Below, in pieces: positions 16,839 to 26,427 of a DNA stretch of 64,000 nt; within the stretch, counting starts at the first letter, position 1, and each line of letters opens with the position of its first letter. The notes below the pieces were generated by a model. That model was not told where the DNA came from, did not search any database, and worked only from the letters and a program-made list of their open reading frames with translations. This stretch comes from Streptomyces sp. HB132 (lineage in GTDB: Bacteria > Actinomycetota > Actinomycetes > Streptomycetales > Streptomycetaceae): contig NZ_JAFBGA010000009.1 in NCBI RefSeq assembly GCF_016909575.1, positions 248,001 through 312,000 of the forward strand. Reading direction: 5' to 3'. Position numbers and translations under genes: made by a program.

Positions 16839-18041
16839 TCAGCTGCCGAGCGTCGCCAGGTCCTGGACCATGACGTTGGCGAGCTGGCCACCGTCCGGCC
16901 GCACCTGGCGCAGGTACCAGGTCTGCACCGGCGAGTGTGCCTTGTCGCCGAACTCCCAGGCGCCGCGTGGGCTGTCGATCTGACCCAGGTCCGCGATGGC
17001 CTCGTTGATCGTCCGCGGTGTCACCTCGCCGTCCTTCGCCGCGTCGGCGACGGCCTTGTCCAGCACGGCGGCCGCGTCGTACGACGACATCGCGTACGTG
17101 GTGGGCTGCGTGTCGTGCTCGGCGGTCCAGTCCGCGGCGAACGTGCGGTTGGCCTCGTTGTCGAGGTCGGCCGCGTAGTTCAGGACGGAGTAGATGCCCT
17201 TGGCCGCGGCGCCCTGGGCCGGGAGCACGCTGCCCTCGGTGACGAAGGCCGTGTACAGCGGCAGATCGGCGATGTCGGACTGGGCGTACTGCTTCGCGAA
17301 ATCGATTGCTGCCTTACCGGCGTAGAAGCAGTACACCGCCTTGGCGTCCGTCTTGGCGATCTCCGCGAAGTACGGCATGAAGTTGGTGGTCTTCGGGAAC
17401 GGCGTCCAGGTGGTCTTGCCGTCAGGGTTGGCCAGCTTTCCCTTGACGCGCTTGAACTCGTCGGTGAAGCCGCGCAGTTCGTCGTAGCCGCCCTGGTAGT
17501 CGGGACCTATCGCGTAGACCGGCCCGTCGACCTTCTCCTTGACGTACGGGGCGATGGCCTTGCCCGGTTCGTCGGACAGGAAGCTCGTCGTCCACACGTA
17601 TTCGAGGTCCTTCACGGGCGGCCGGGCGTTCGACCCCAGGAAGGGGATCTTGGCCTGGTTGACCAGCGGCAGCACCGCGTTGACCGAGCCGCCGCTGACG
17701 AAGCCCGTCAGCACATCGACCTTGTCCTTCTTGACCAGCTTGGTGGCCGCGGGGACAGCGGTCGGCGGACCGTCGCCCTCGTCCGCCACGATGAGCTCGA
17801 CCTTGCGTCCGCCCAGCTTGTTGTCGTGGGTGTTGAGGTACAGCTCGAAGCCGGCGCGGAGGTCGGTGCCGACCGGTTCGTAGGTGCCGGACAGGGAGGC
17901 CACCAGGCCCACCTTCACGGTCTCGTCGTCGGAGCCGCTGCCGCTGCTGCAGCCGGTGACGGCTGCCAGACCGAAGGCGAGGGCGGCGGCGCCGGCCGGC
18001 CGGAATCCACGGCGGCGGGAACGGGGTGTGTCGAAGAACAT
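16839..18041 (-). CDS. Liv-type substrate-binding lipoprotein
   Basis: A 400-residue extracellular binding protein anchored as a lipoprotein: Arg-rich n-region, hydrophobic segment and lipobox AVTGC with Cys31. The mature part has the type I periplasmic fold of Leu/Ile/Val-binding proteins (VKVGLVASLSGTYEPVGTDLRAGFELYL, then DVLTGFVSGGSVNAVLP and YDAAAVLDKAVADA). Members bind branched-chain amino acids, urea, amides or aromatic compounds; the ligand is not deducible. It is the first gene of the transporter unit, 87 bases after the roadblock gene, so it may be cotranscribed with the sensor pair upstream. Confidence 0.87.
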   Translation of the reverse strand: MFFDTPRSRRRGFRPAGAAALAFGLAAVTGCSSGSGSDDETVKVGLVASLSGTYEPVGTDLRAGFELYLNTHDNKLGGRKVELIVADEGDGPPTAVPAATKLVKKDKVDVLTGFVSGGSVNAVLPLVNQAKIPFLGSNARPPVKDLEYVWTTSFLSDEPGKAIAPYVKEKVDGPVYAIGPDYQGGYDELRGFTDEFKRVKGKLANPDGKTTWTPFPKTTNFMPYFAEIAKTDAKAVYCFYAGKAAIDFAKQYAQSDIADLPLYTAFVTEGSVLPAQGAAAKGIYSVLNYAADLDNEANRTFAADWTAEHDTQPTTYAMSSYDAAAVLDKAVADAAKDGEVTPRTINEAIADLGQIDSPRGAWEFGDKAHSPVQTWYLRQVRPDGGQLANVMVQDLATLGS

Positions 18042-18128
18042 GAGGGGGCTCTCATCAGAAGTGTCGAGCGAGACGGACGGGACTTGCGGGGGAGCGGGTG
18101 GTGCGGCCGTACGGAACCTGCCCGGCGG

Positions 18129-18533
18129 TCAGCGGAACGGCGGCAGGCTCGCATCGCGGACCTGGGGCGACAGTGCGTCACCGACCTGGTTGATCAGTTC
18201 GGACATCATGTAGCTGACCTCACCGATGTCCGCGTCCCTGGTCGTGCTCACCAGCAGCGAGGCGCCGCTGGAGACGGCCATCGAGAACATGTAGCCGCCG
18301 TCCATCGCGGTGAGGCTGTGCTCGACGGGATCGGTGTTCATCAACTGGGCGGCACCGGACAGCAGGTTGACGACGCCGGACGCGATGGCGGCCAGCCGCT
18401 CGGCGTCGTCACGCTCCACGCCCGCGTAGGCAAGCGCCAGTCCGTCCACGGACACGGCTATCGCCTGGGTGACTTCCGGGATGCGTCCGGCGAAATCGCT
18501 CAGGATCCAGCTCAGGTCGGTGGAAGAGGTCAT
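18129..18533 (-). CDS. roadblock/LC7 (MglB-like) protein of a conservon (CvnB-like)
   Basis: A 134-residue protein of the roadblock/LC7 family, recognised from SWILSDFAGRIPEVTQAIAVSVDGLALAYAGV and GGYMFSMAVSSGASLLVST. In Streptomyces conservons the order is CvnA (sensor kinase-like), CvnB (roadblock), CvnC (DUF742) and CvnD (small GTPase); CvnB acts as a GTPase regulator. Here the next downstream gene is a transporter lipoprotein and no DUF742 or GTPase gene follows, so the set is incomplete. The ATG overlaps the stop of the kinase gene. It may regulate a GTPase encoded elsewhere. Confidence 0.9.
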   Translation of the reverse strand: MTSSTDLSWILSDFAGRIPEVTQAIAVSVDGLALAYAGVERDDAERLAAIASGVVNLLSGAAQLMNTDPVEHSLTAMDGGYMFSMAVSSGASLLVSTTRDADIGEVSYMMSELINQVGDALSPQVRDASLPPFR

Positions 18534-20977
18534 TTCTTGGTCCGTTCGGTGTCGTCGTCGGTAGCGGAGCGCCCACGGGGGTTCGTGCTCCTGTTGATCC
18601 CCTGGGCATAGGCCGCCAGGACGTCGGAGACCTGCCGGGAGTCCCGGCGACGGGGCGACGGCCTCGGCGCGGTGGCGCCGGAACGCTGTTCGGCGCCGTC
18701 CCGTTTACCCAGGGTGGGCCACTGCTGCGTCGTCTTGCGCTGCCGCAGGGGCAGTCCTGAGGAGCTGACTCCGGCAATGCGCGAAGTCGGCTCGTCCTGG
18801 CCGGGCGGCGTCGTGCCGTGGTCGCGGCCGTCCTGGCCCGCGCCCGCGGCCACGACGGTCCGGCCCGATGCGTGGTCGTCCCCGAGCCGCGCACGGTCTT
18901 CGACGGCGCCCGCACCCGCGCCGACGGAGGCGCCGTTGCGGTGGGGCCACGCACCTGTCGCGGCCGGCTGCCGGCGACCGGCCTGTCCAGGCGGTGTGAT
19001 CGGACGGGGCGCCTCGTAGCTGACATCGTTGCCACGATCGCCGCCGGGGGCCGAGCCGAGCGTGCCCTGCTGAGGGGGCGCTGTTTCCTGCGGGTCCCGG
19101 GACAGCACCTTCGCGGGCAGCGTGACCTCGGCGATGGTGCCGGGGCCGGACGAGTCGCGCAGTTCGACGACGATGCCGTGGCGGGCGGCCAGCCGTGCCA
19201 CCACGTGCAGCCCCATGGACCGTACGTCGCCGATGCCCGCCCGCGGTTCCAGCAGCGCGGCGTTGTGGGCCGCGCGGCGGTCCGCCGTCATACCCACACC
19301 TTCGTCGACGATCTGCACGACGGCCCGGTCCCACAGCCGCCATACGGCGACCCCGACCTGCTTGTCAGGCGGCGAGAACCGGGTGGCGTTGTCGAGGAGT
19401 TCCGCAAGGATGTGCGCGACGTCGTGCACGGCGCGGGCGGTGATGCCGATTCCTGCTTCGATCGCCCCGAGGGACACGCGCTCGAATCGCTCGATCTGCT
19501 GAGCGGCGGCCACGATGACGGTGGAGCAGCCGACATCGGCAGCGCGTACCCGGGCGTTCCCGTAACCGCCGAGTACCAGGAGGTTGTTGGTGTTGCGCTC
19601 CATGCGGACAGCGAGGTGGTCCAGAGCGAAGAGGGTTCTCATCCGCACGGGGTCGGCCTCGTCGCGCTGTACCGTGTCCAGCTCGGACACCATGACGGCG
19701 GTCAACTGCGCACCCCTGCGGGCCACGCCGACCAGTGTTTCGGCGAACTGCTCGTGAATCAGAGCCTGTTGAGCGGCCAGGCGGACGGCTTCGTGGTGGA
19801 CGGCGTTGAACGCGTCGCCGACCTCGCCGATCTCGTCCTCGCCCGTCGTCGTGACCGGGTCACCCGTCCGCCGGGCCACCTGTTCGGGCGTCGCCCCGCT
19901 CAGTGCGCCCGGCTGGGACAGCTCACTCATCACGGCGGGCAGTCCGGTATGGGCGACCTCGTGAGCGGCGTTGCGCAGGTCGTGCAGCCGCCGGATCATG
20001 ACGCGACCCAGGCGGATCGCGACGACGACGGCGCCGACCAGGGTCAGTACGACCAGGGCGACCTCGGCACCGGCCGTCCACATGAGCGTGGTGCGCGTGT
20101 CGGAGACCAGGGCGAAGACGGACTCGTCGATCCGTTCCTCCACCGAACGCAACAGGTCCTGCCGGTCGTTGGAGGCCTTCTGCCACTCCTGCGGAGTGAC
20201 CGTGAGGTCCGTGCCGGTCGCCGCGCGCCCGATCTCGTCCTCGAGTCGCCGGGCCTCCAGCGCCTTCGCTCCGGAGAGCGTGCGCTCCAGCCAGGTCCGC
20301 CACTGGCCGGGGCCGAGGTCGAACATGACGCCGATCGACTCGGTGTAGCCCAGCCGACTCGCGTCGAACGTCCGCTGGGAGGCGGTGGTGAAACCGCCCG
20401 CGGCCTGCGCCCTCATCACGGTGACCTGCTGCTGGGCCGTGTGCTCCGACGCCTCGGACAGCGCGGCGGCGGCGCGGATCCGGTCCGCGATGTCGGCGTC
20501 GACGCCGTCCGCCTGGGCGATTCCGTCACGGTAGCCGTTGAGGTCGGCGATCACGATCCGGTAGCCGAACGCGAGCGCCGAGATGGTGCTGCTGCCCGAG
20601 CGCACCTGCGCGCGGAGCGCGGGCATCTCGTCGATGAAGCGGTCGATGCGGTCCAGGGCGTCCTGTGCGTTGCCGGGCACCCCGGAGAGGTGCCCGGTCC
20701 GGTCCCGGAATCTCGCGATGCTCGCATCGGTCGCGTCGGCACGGACCCGGAACGCGTCCGCGCTGTCCTGCCCGGAGACCAGGGCGGTGGCCGCTGCCCG
20801 CTCACGCTGTAATTGGTGGGTCAACTCCCCCGCGCCGGTGGCGGCATCGACCATCGACGTCAGCCGGTTGGCCTGGAGCGCCTGGTTGGTGGCGGGTGCG
20901 AGGGCCAGGACCGAGAAGGTGATGGCCACGGTGAGAGGCGCGGTCACGAGGAGGACGAGGCGACGATTGATTTTCAC
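18530..20977 (-). CDS. nitrate/nitrite-sensing-type membrane histidine kinase (CvnA-like)
   Basis: An 815-residue membrane sensor. Transmembrane helix 1 is at about 5-28, an extracellular helical NIT-like sensor region at about 40-305 (NQALQANRLTSMVDAATGAGELTHQLQ-type start), helix 2 at about 315-340, then a HAMP-like linker, a dimerisation region (VRLAAQQALIHEQFAETLVGVARRGAQL) and an HATPase_c domain with ILAELLDNATRFSPP (N box), VQIVDEGVGM (G1) and MGLHVVARLAARHG (G2). The last 190 residues look disordered. GTG at 20977 is chosen as start because GGAG lies 7 bases upstream and helix 1 follows; the frame is open far beyond it. It is coupled to the roadblock gene. Confidence 0.88.
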   Translation of the reverse strand: MKINRRLVLLVTAPLTVAITFSVLALAPATNQALQANRLTSMVDAATGAGELTHQLQRERAAATALVSGQDSADAFRVRADATDASIARFRDRTGHLSGVPGNAQDALDRIDRFIDEMPALRAQVRSGSSTISALAFGYRIVIADLNGYRDGIAQADGVDADIADRIRAAAALSEASEHTAQQQVTVMRAQAAGGFTTASQRTFDASRLGYTESIGVMFDLGPGQWRTWLERTLSGAKALEARRLEDEIGRAATGTDLTVTPQEWQKASNDRQDLLRSVEERIDESVFALVSDTRTTLMWTAGAEVALVVLTLVGAVVVAIRLGRVMIRRLHDLRNAAHEVAHTGLPAVMSELSQPGALSGATPEQVARRTGDPVTTTGEDEIGEVGDAFNAVHHEAVRLAAQQALIHEQFAETLVGVARRGAQLTAVMVSELDTVQRDEADPVRMRTLFALDHLAVRMERNTNNLLVLGGYGNARVRAADVGCSTVIVAAAQQIERFERVSLGAIEAGIGITARAVHDVAHILAELLDNATRFSPPDKQVGVAVWRLWDRAVVQIVDEGVGMTADRRAAHNAALLEPRAGIGDVRSMGLHVVARLAARHGIVVELRDSSGPGTIAEVTLPAKVLSRDPQETAPPQQGTLGSAPGGDRGNDVSYEAPRPITPPGQAGRRQPAATGAWPHRNGASVGAGAGAVEDRARLGDDHASGRTVVAAGAGQDGRDHGTTPPGQDEPTSRIAGVSSSGLPLRQRKTTQQWPTLGKRDGAEQRSGATAPRPSPRRRDSRQVSDVLAAYAQGINRSTNPRGRSATDDDTERTKK

Positions 20978-21782
20978 TTCGCGGCTCCGTTGCCGGAACC
21001 GGCGCTGAGTATCGGTGACACGCAGATACCTGTTAACGGGTTGTGGGGGGCGTCGGTAGGGGTGTCGGTGGGGACGTCGGGGCAGGGCACGGCCGTCGAG
21101 GTGGAGCGGACGGCGCGGATGGGGCGAATCGTGCGGGGGACAGCGCTGCTTGACGTAAGCGGCCCCCTGTGGCGGCATGATCTTATGACGTTGCACGCGG
21201 CTACGGACCCGTATCACTGCGAAAAAATATGCGCACTGATTACACAAGGGCGGTCCCACCCGGTCGCAACCGCTCAGACCGCGCACTCTCCAGAGCCCGG
21301 ACCAAGGTTCGGAGTTACCGCTTCGTACCCTGCCTGACCAGCGCTCGGGTGTCCCGAGAACGTACGCGGCCCGATGCGCGAACCGCGCACGGCGCCCTCT
21401 GACTCGGCGTTTTGACCGGCCGGTCGAACGCTCGGATCTCGTCGCGGAAATTTGACTCCGTCCGGCCCGCTCCGCGGTGCGTCCCCACTCGACGGCTTCG
21501 GGAGGGCCGGGCGAGGAGACCGTCCCGGGCGTGAGCAGGGACAGCTGCCACGATCCGAACCCCCGCGAACCCGCCCATCTCCCCCAGGAGCTGGCCGGTC
21601 GGGGGACTGTGCACCTCAATTCCTGCGCAGAGGTCTTGGGTTGACGTGGAACATGCGTGGGAGTCGTGAGAGTTCGGACGAAATTCTCGTGATTCGCTCA
21701 TGGGGGCGGAAGGCTCGGAGGGCTCACTCGGCGCTTTCCGAACAGGTCGGGCGCCGACCATGCGATGGGAGGCCGATCGACG
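20978..21782. other. 805-base divergent intergenic region, no gene supported
   Basis: Lies between the sensor kinase (minus) and the endoglycosidase (plus). It holds a conspicuous AT-rich patch at about 21176-21250 in an otherwise GC-rich context, a likely site for promoter or regulator binding. Open frames crossing it have poor composition and no recognisable domains, so none is called. TTGACG at 21641-21646 might be a -35 for the endoglycosidase gene, but I see no convincing -10. Confidence 0.4.
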
Positions 21783-22700
21783 ATGCCCACTCCGGTACGG
21801 AGCAGAGTGAGGGCGGCCGCGCTCGCGCTCTCGGCCGTCGCTGTCCTCGCCTCCGGCGCGACCGCCACGACCGGCGCGGCAGCGGCCCCCGTTCCCGCGA
21901 AACAGGGGCCCACCTCGGTGGCGTACGTCGAGGTGAACAACAACAGCGTGCTCAACGTGGGCAAGTACACCCTCGCCGGCGGTGGGGGCAACGTCTTCGA
22001 CGTCGCCGTGATCTTCGCAGCGAACATCAACTACGACACGGGCGCGAAGGCGGCGTATCTGTCCTTCAACGAGAACGTGCAGCGCGTCCTCGACAACGCC
22101 GCCACGGAGATACGGCCGTTGCAGCAGAAGGGCATCAAGGTCGTCCTCTCGGTGCTCGGCAACCACCAGGGCGCGGGCTTCGCCAACTTCCCGAACCAGC
22201 AGGCGGCTTCGGCGTTCGCCGAACAGTTGTCGGACACCGTGGCCACGTACGGCCTCGACGGCATCGACTTCGACGACGAATACGCCGGTTACGGCAACAA
22301 CGGCACCGGCCAGCCCAACGACAGCTCGTTCGTGCACCTGGTGACGGCACTGCGCGCGGACATGCCGGACAAGATCATCAGTCTCTACAACATCGGCCCG
22401 TCCGCGTCGCGCCTGTCCTACGGCGGTGTCGACGTCTCCTCCACCTTCGACTACGCCTGGAACCCGTACTACGGCACCTGGCAGGTACCCGGCCTGGCAC
22501 TGCCCAAGTCGAAGTTGTCGCCGGCGGCCGTCGAGATCGGCCGGACCCCGCAGAGTACGGTCGCCGACCTCGCCCGCCGCACCGTCAGCGACGGGTACGG
22601 CGTCTATCTGACGTACAACCTCGACGGCTCCGATCGCAGCGCCGACGTGTCCGCGTTCACCAGGCAGCTGTACGGCAGCGACGCCGTCTACACGCCGTGA
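21783..22700 (+). CDS. secreted endo-beta-N-acetylglucosaminidase, Endo H type (GH18)
   Basis: A 305-residue secreted enzyme very similar to Streptomyces plicatus Endo H, recognised from GPTSVAYVEVNNNS, DVAVIFAANINYDTG and SVLGNHQGAGFANFP. It cleaves the chitobiose core of high-mannose and hybrid N-glycans between the two GlcNAc residues. The GH18 catalytic motif is YGLDGIDFDDEYAGYG, with Asp164 and Glu166 at the positions of Endo H Asp130 and Glu132. A Sec signal peptide occupies about residues 1-35. The ATG at 21783 has GGGAGG upstream and matches the Endo H start; an ATG 18 bases earlier is less likely. No regulator box is certain upstream. Confidence 0.95.
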   Translation: MPTPVRSRVRAAALALSAVAVLASGATATTGAAAAPVPAKQGPTSVAYVEVNNNSVLNVGKYTLAGGGGNVFDVAVIFAANINYDTGAKAAYLSFNENVQRVLDNAATEIRPLQQKGIKVVLSVLGNHQGAGFANFPNQQAASAFAEQLSDTVATYGLDGIDFDDEYAGYGNNGTGQPNDSSFVHLVTALRADMPDKIISLYNIGPSASRLSYGGVDVSSTFDYAWNPYYGTWQVPGLALPKSKLSPAAVEIGRTPQSTVADLARRTVSDGYGVYLTYNLDGSDRSADVSAFTRQLYGSDAVYTP

Positions 22701-22983
22701 GGTGGCGCAGCTCCCCCTTCGGCTAGTTCGTAAGCACGCCCGTCGGCGGGGGGTGGCGTTCGCACCGGAGCAGTGGGGACGGCCCGGGGATGCAAGGGTG
22801 GTCACGACCATCGGCAGCGATGTCTCGGGGACGTCCGGCCACGGTCGCGGCGGTCGTGGCTCCGGCACGGGATGATGCCCTGCCGGGTTGCCTTCGTGCC
22901 GTACCGCCGGCCGCCGGGGCTTGTCCGCTCCCCTGGTCCGTCGCATCCCGGCTCCGACCGTCAGAAGCCGCGGAGTACCCGCT

Positions 22984-23090
22984 AAGCTGCAAGCGCCTCG
23001 TGGGGGAAGTCCGGTCGAAATCCGGCGCTGACCCGCAACGGTAGGCGGAACTTGTGCATTCGGTTCCGTGAGCCCGATTACCCGCGGTGG
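22984..23090 (+). ncRNA. cobalamin riboswitch
   Basis: The conserved core of the B12 riboswitch is readable: a GGGGGAAGTCCGGT element near 23000, AAATCCGGCGCTGACCCGCAACGGT (about 23020-23043, quoted only to show the GCTGACCCGCAACGGT box) and a downstream AGCCCGATTACC segment. It precedes a BtuCDF-type transporter by about 115 bases. In this class adenosylcobalamin binding lowers expression of the downstream genes, in actinobacteria mostly through start-site occlusion. Boundaries are approximate. Confidence 0.9.
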
Positions 23091-23204
23091 TGAAGCTCCT
23101 GTCGATCGCCGTGGACTGCGAGAGGTGCTGCGCACGGCGCCTGGCGTCCGGAGCCGCTCCTTGGATCACGTAGGTGCACGGCCCGAGGCGAAGGCGATGC
23201 GCCC

Positions 23205-24314
23205 GTGGCCAAGCTCCGTGACCGAATACCTCCTCCGCCGGTGCGCGGTGCGCGCACCGGCAGGGGGCCAGCACCGCCCGCACGCCTCTCCTTGCCCCTG
23301 CTCGTGACCGGCTTGTGCGTCGCGCTCCCCCTGTCCCTTGCCTGCGGGACGGGAATCGGGGCCTCGGGGCTCTCATGGAGCGAGGCGCTGCACTGTCTGT
23401 GGGCAGGGCTGACCGGCGGGACGATCGCGCCGGACGAGGTCTCCTCGTACACCATCGTCTGGGAACTCCGCTTTCCGCGCGCCGTGCTGGCCGCGGTCGT
23501 CGGGGCCGGGCTGGCGGCGGTCGGCGTCGCCGTGCAGGCAATGGTGCGCAACGCGCTCGCCGACCCGTTCGTCCTCGGCATCTCCTCGGGTGCGGCCGTC
23601 GGCGCCAACGCCGTGCTCATCTTCGGAGCCTTCGGCGCACTCGGTGTGTGGGCACTGTCGACGGCGGCGTTCCTCTCCGCCCTGCTCGCCATGGTGCTGG
23701 TGTACACGATCGCCCGGACCGCCCGGGGCCTGACGCCGCTCCGGCTCGTGCTGACCGGTACCGCGATGTACTACGGTTTCTCGGCCGTGACCACGTTCAT
23801 GGTGTTCGCCGCCGAGCGCGGCGAGGCGGCCCGGTCCGCGATGATGTGGCTGCTCGGCAGCCTGGGCGGGGCCAACTGGTCCTCCGTGCCGATCGCCGCC
23901 GGCACCGTGCTCGCCGGCCTCGTCCACCTCGGCTGCTCGGCGCGTCGCCTGAACGCCCTGGCGATGGGCGACGAGACCGCTGCCGCACTGGGGGTGGACC
24001 CGGGGAGGCTGCGCAAGGAACTCTTCCTCGTCTCCGCGGCGGTCACCGGGGCCGTCGTCGCGGTCAGCGGCGCGATCGGCTTCGTGGGCCTGATGGTCCC
24101 GCACGCCGCCCGGATGCTGGTCGGCGCGGACCACCGGCGACTGCTGGCCGTCGCCCCCCTGGCAGGTGCCGTCCTGCTGATCTGGGTGGACGTCCTGTCG
24201 CGGGTCGTGCTGGCGCCCGCCGAACTGCCCGTGGGCGTACTGACGGCGGCCGTCGGCGTACCCTGCTTCGTGCTGCTCATGCGCCGCCGGACCTACACCT
24301 TCGGAGGCGTGTGA
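23205..24314 (+). CDS. FecCD/BtuC-type ABC permease, corrinoid importer
   Basis: A 369-residue permease of the FecCD/BtuC family with about ten hydrophobic segments. Family landmarks are LRFPRAVLAAVVGAGLAAVGVAVQAMVRNALADPFVLGISSGAA and, near the end, GAIGFVGLMVPHAARMLVGADHRRLL. It forms the membrane channel that takes up a corrinoid delivered by the binding protein encoded two genes downstream. The GTG start at 23205 is tentative: only a weak GAGGCGAAGG lies upstream, and a later start would still keep all helices. Its stop overlaps the ATPase ATG. Actinobacterial homologues are sometimes labelled F420-0 transporters; the B12 riboswitch upstream favours cobalamin or cobinamide. Confidence 0.85.
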   Translation: MAKLRDRIPPPPVRGARTGRGPAPPARLSLPLLVTGLCVALPLSLACGTGIGASGLSWSEALHCLWAGLTGGTIAPDEVSSYTIVWELRFPRAVLAAVVGAGLAAVGVAVQAMVRNALADPFVLGISSGAAVGANAVLIFGAFGALGVWALSTAAFLSALLAMVLVYTIARTARGLTPLRLVLTGTAMYYGFSAVTTFMVFAAERGEAARSAMMWLLGSLGGANWSSVPIAAGTVLAGLVHLGCSARRLNALAMGDETAAALGVDPGRLRKELFLVSAAVTGAVVAVSGAIGFVGLMVPHAARMLVGADHRRLLAVAPLAGAVLLIWVDVLSRVVLAPAELPVGVLTAAVGVPCFVLLMRRRTYTFGGV

Positions 24315-25087
24315 TGCGGGTCGACATCGAGGCACTCACGGTCGAGATCGCCGGTGCGCGGCTGGTGGAGGACGCCACCCTGCGTGCGGGCAGCGGAGAG
24401 GTCGTCGGTCTCGTCGGCCCCAACGGCAGCGGGAAGTCGACGCTGTTGCGCTGCGTGTACCGGGCCCTGCGTCCCACGGCCGGTGCTGTCCGGGTCGGTG
24501 GCGATGATCTTCTCGGTCTGGGCGCGCGAGAGAGTGCGCGCCGACTGGCCGCCCTTCCGCAGGAAGCGGTGGCGGAGTTCGACTTCACTGTGGCCGAGGT
24601 CGTGGCCATGGGCCGTCTCCCGCACCAGGGGCCGGTGGCCCGGGCCACCGAGGAGGACCGGCGGACGTGTGAGGCGGCGCTGGCGCACGTAGGGGCCGCG
24701 CATCTGGCCGACCGTGGTCTTCTCACCCTCTCCGGTGGTGAGCGGCAACGGGTCCTGATCGCCCGCGCGCTCGCTCAGCAACCCCAGGTGCTGGTACTCG
24801 ACGAGCCCACCAACCATCTCGACATCGCACAGCAGTTGGAGGTCCTCGCGCTGGTGAGGGGCAGCGGACTGACCGTGCTCACCGCGCTGCACGACCTCAA
24901 CCTCGCGGCGCAGCACTGCGACCTCATCCACGTCATCGACGGGGGGCGGATCGTCGCCTCCGGCGCGCCGCACGAGGTGCTCACGCCCACGTTGCTGGCC
25001 GGCGTCTTCGGGGTCCGGGCGCACCGCGTACCGCACCCCGAGACGGGCGCGACACAGCTCCTCTTCGACCGTCTTCCCTCCGCGTAG
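24314..25087 (+). CDS. FecE/BtuD-type ABC ATP-binding protein
   Basis: A 257-residue ATPase of the iron-siderophore/B12 importer group. Walker A is LVGPNGSGKSTLLRCVYR, the Q-loop region is AALPQEAVAEFDFTVAEVVAMGR, the signature is LSGGERQRVLIARAL, and Walker B is VLVLDEPTNHLD. The H-loop is visible in LTALHDLNLAAQHCD. The start is set by the TGATG overlap with the permease gene and the MRVDIEALTVEIAG opening. It energises corrinoid import with the permease and lipoprotein of the same riboswitch-controlled operon. Confidence 0.88.
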   Translation: MRVDIEALTVEIAGARLVEDATLRAGSGEVVGLVGPNGSGKSTLLRCVYRALRPTAGAVRVGGDDLLGLGARESARRLAALPQEAVAEFDFTVAEVVAMGRLPHQGPVARATEEDRRTCEAALAHVGAAHLADRGLLTLSGGERQRVLIARALAQQPQVLVLDEPTNHLDIAQQLEVLALVRGSGLTVLTALHDLNLAAQHCDLIHVIDGGRIVASGAPHEVLTPTLLAGVFGVRAHRVPHPETGATQLLFDRLPSA

Positions 25088-25125
25088 TCCCTCCCCGTAC
25101 CCGTCTCCAAGGAGTTCCCGCCGTC

Positions 25126-26151
25126 ATGCCCGCCTCCGCACGACCTGCCGCGCTCGCCCTCGTCCTCGCCGCCGTCGCCCTCACCGGCTGCGGGGCGGAG
25201 GTCACCTCCCGGGAAGAAAAGGAGGACGGGGCCCGGGCCGCCGACGGCCCCTATCCGGTGACGGTCGAGAACTGCGGTGAGAAGAAGACGTACGCCAAGG
25301 CCCCGCAGCGCGTGGTCACCAACGACGTCGGCATCACCGAGATCATGTTCGCGCTCGGACTCGAGGACCACATGGCGGGGTACGTCATGCCGGACGACAA
25401 GGGGGACCTCACGTCCGTGCCCTGGAAGGACGGCTACACGAAGACCGAATGGCTGTCGAAGGAGCGGATCAACAAGGAACTGGTCCTGGACGCCGACGCC
25501 GATCTGGTGTTCGCGGGATGGAACTACGGCTTCAACGAGGGCGAAGGCTTCACCCCCGCCGAGCTGGAACGTGTGGGCATCGACTCGTATCTGCTCAGTG
25601 AGTCCTGCCGGAACGGGCAGGGGAAGGCGCGGGGGGTGATGGCGCCGCTCGACGCGCTGTACACCGACCTGCGGAACCTGGGCAGGATGTTCGATGTCGA
25701 GGAAAGGGCCGAAACGCTCATCACCTCGTTCCGGAAGCAGGTGTCCGAAGCCAAGGAGAAGGCGCCGAAGGGCGCTGACCGGCCGCGCGTCTTCCTCTAC
25801 GACGACGGGCAGGACAAGCCCCTGACATCCGGTGCCTACGCCGGACCGCACGACATCATCACCAAGGCCGGTGGCGACCACATCATGAAGGACCTCAAGG
25901 ACAGCTGGACCACAGTGGGTTGGGAGACGGTCGTCGCCCGTGACCCCGAGGTCATCGTGATCAACAACTACGGTGACACGACGGCGGAGCAGAAGCGCGA
26001 GTTCCTCACGTCCTACAAGCCACTCGCGAACGTGTCCGCCGTCAAGAACGACCGGATCGTCGTCCTCGACTACGTGGACCTCGTCGAAAGCCCGCGTAAC
26101 CCCGCAGCCGTCAGCTCGCTCGCCGCGGAACTGAGGAAGCTCGGCTCCTGA
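25126..26151 (+). CDS. BtuF/FecB-type substrate-binding lipoprotein
   Basis: A 341-residue lipoprotein with lipobox ALTGC (Cys22) and a class III periplasmic binding fold. It shows RVVTNDVGITEIMFALGLEDHMAGYV, NPDLVFAGW-like LDADADLVFAGWNYGF and the C-terminal DRIVVLDYVDLVESPRNPAAV. It captures the ligand outside the membrane for the BtuCD-like pair. The AAGGAG ribosome binding site lies just before the ATG, and the gene starts 38 bases after the ATPase. The ligand is inferred to be a corrinoid from the riboswitch; F420-0 or a metal chelate remain possible because family labels for this clade vary. Confidence 0.85.
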   Translation: MPASARPAALALVLAAVALTGCGAEVTSREEKEDGARAADGPYPVTVENCGEKKTYAKAPQRVVTNDVGITEIMFALGLEDHMAGYVMPDDKGDLTSVPWKDGYTKTEWLSKERINKELVLDADADLVFAGWNYGFNEGEGFTPAELERVGIDSYLLSESCRNGQGKARGVMAPLDALYTDLRNLGRMFDVEERAETLITSFRKQVSEAKEKAPKGADRPRVFLYDDGQDKPLTSGAYAGPHDIITKAGGDHIMKDLKDSWTTVGWETVVARDPEVIVINNYGDTTAEQKREFLTSYKPLANVSAVKNDRIVVLDYVDLVESPRNPAAVSSLAAELRKLGS

Positions 26152-26427
26152 ACCGAGCCCGCGTGCACGCCGTGCTCGCCCCGGGTGGGCCGGCCGGTCG
26201 CGGCCCCGCGTAAGGGGGGAGGGCGACACCATCACGAGCCGCGGCAGCCCGGTCCGGCGGTGACTGGTCGGTGGCCCCACCCGCCGACGCGGTCAGGGAG
26301 TCGGGCGTCCGCGTCACCACGCGCCGCGGCGGCGCCTGCCCCGTCCTGTCCGGAAGAGCGGAGATGCGCCACCCGCGCTCGAGGCCCGGGGACTGCCCCA
26401 TCAGGGCGGAGACGGCCGGAGACGCGA

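Noticed and set aside
20813..21337. A 174-residue plus-strand frame in the divergent region near 21 kb
   Set aside because: It starts inside the sensor kinase gene, has low-complexity Gly/Arg/Val composition and no ribosome binding site.
23220..23270. A riboswitch terminator hairpin (GC-rich CCGGTGCGC stem) in the transporter leader
   Set aside because: The stem lies within the coding sequence from the GTG start; start occlusion is the likelier mechanism, and I cannot prove either.
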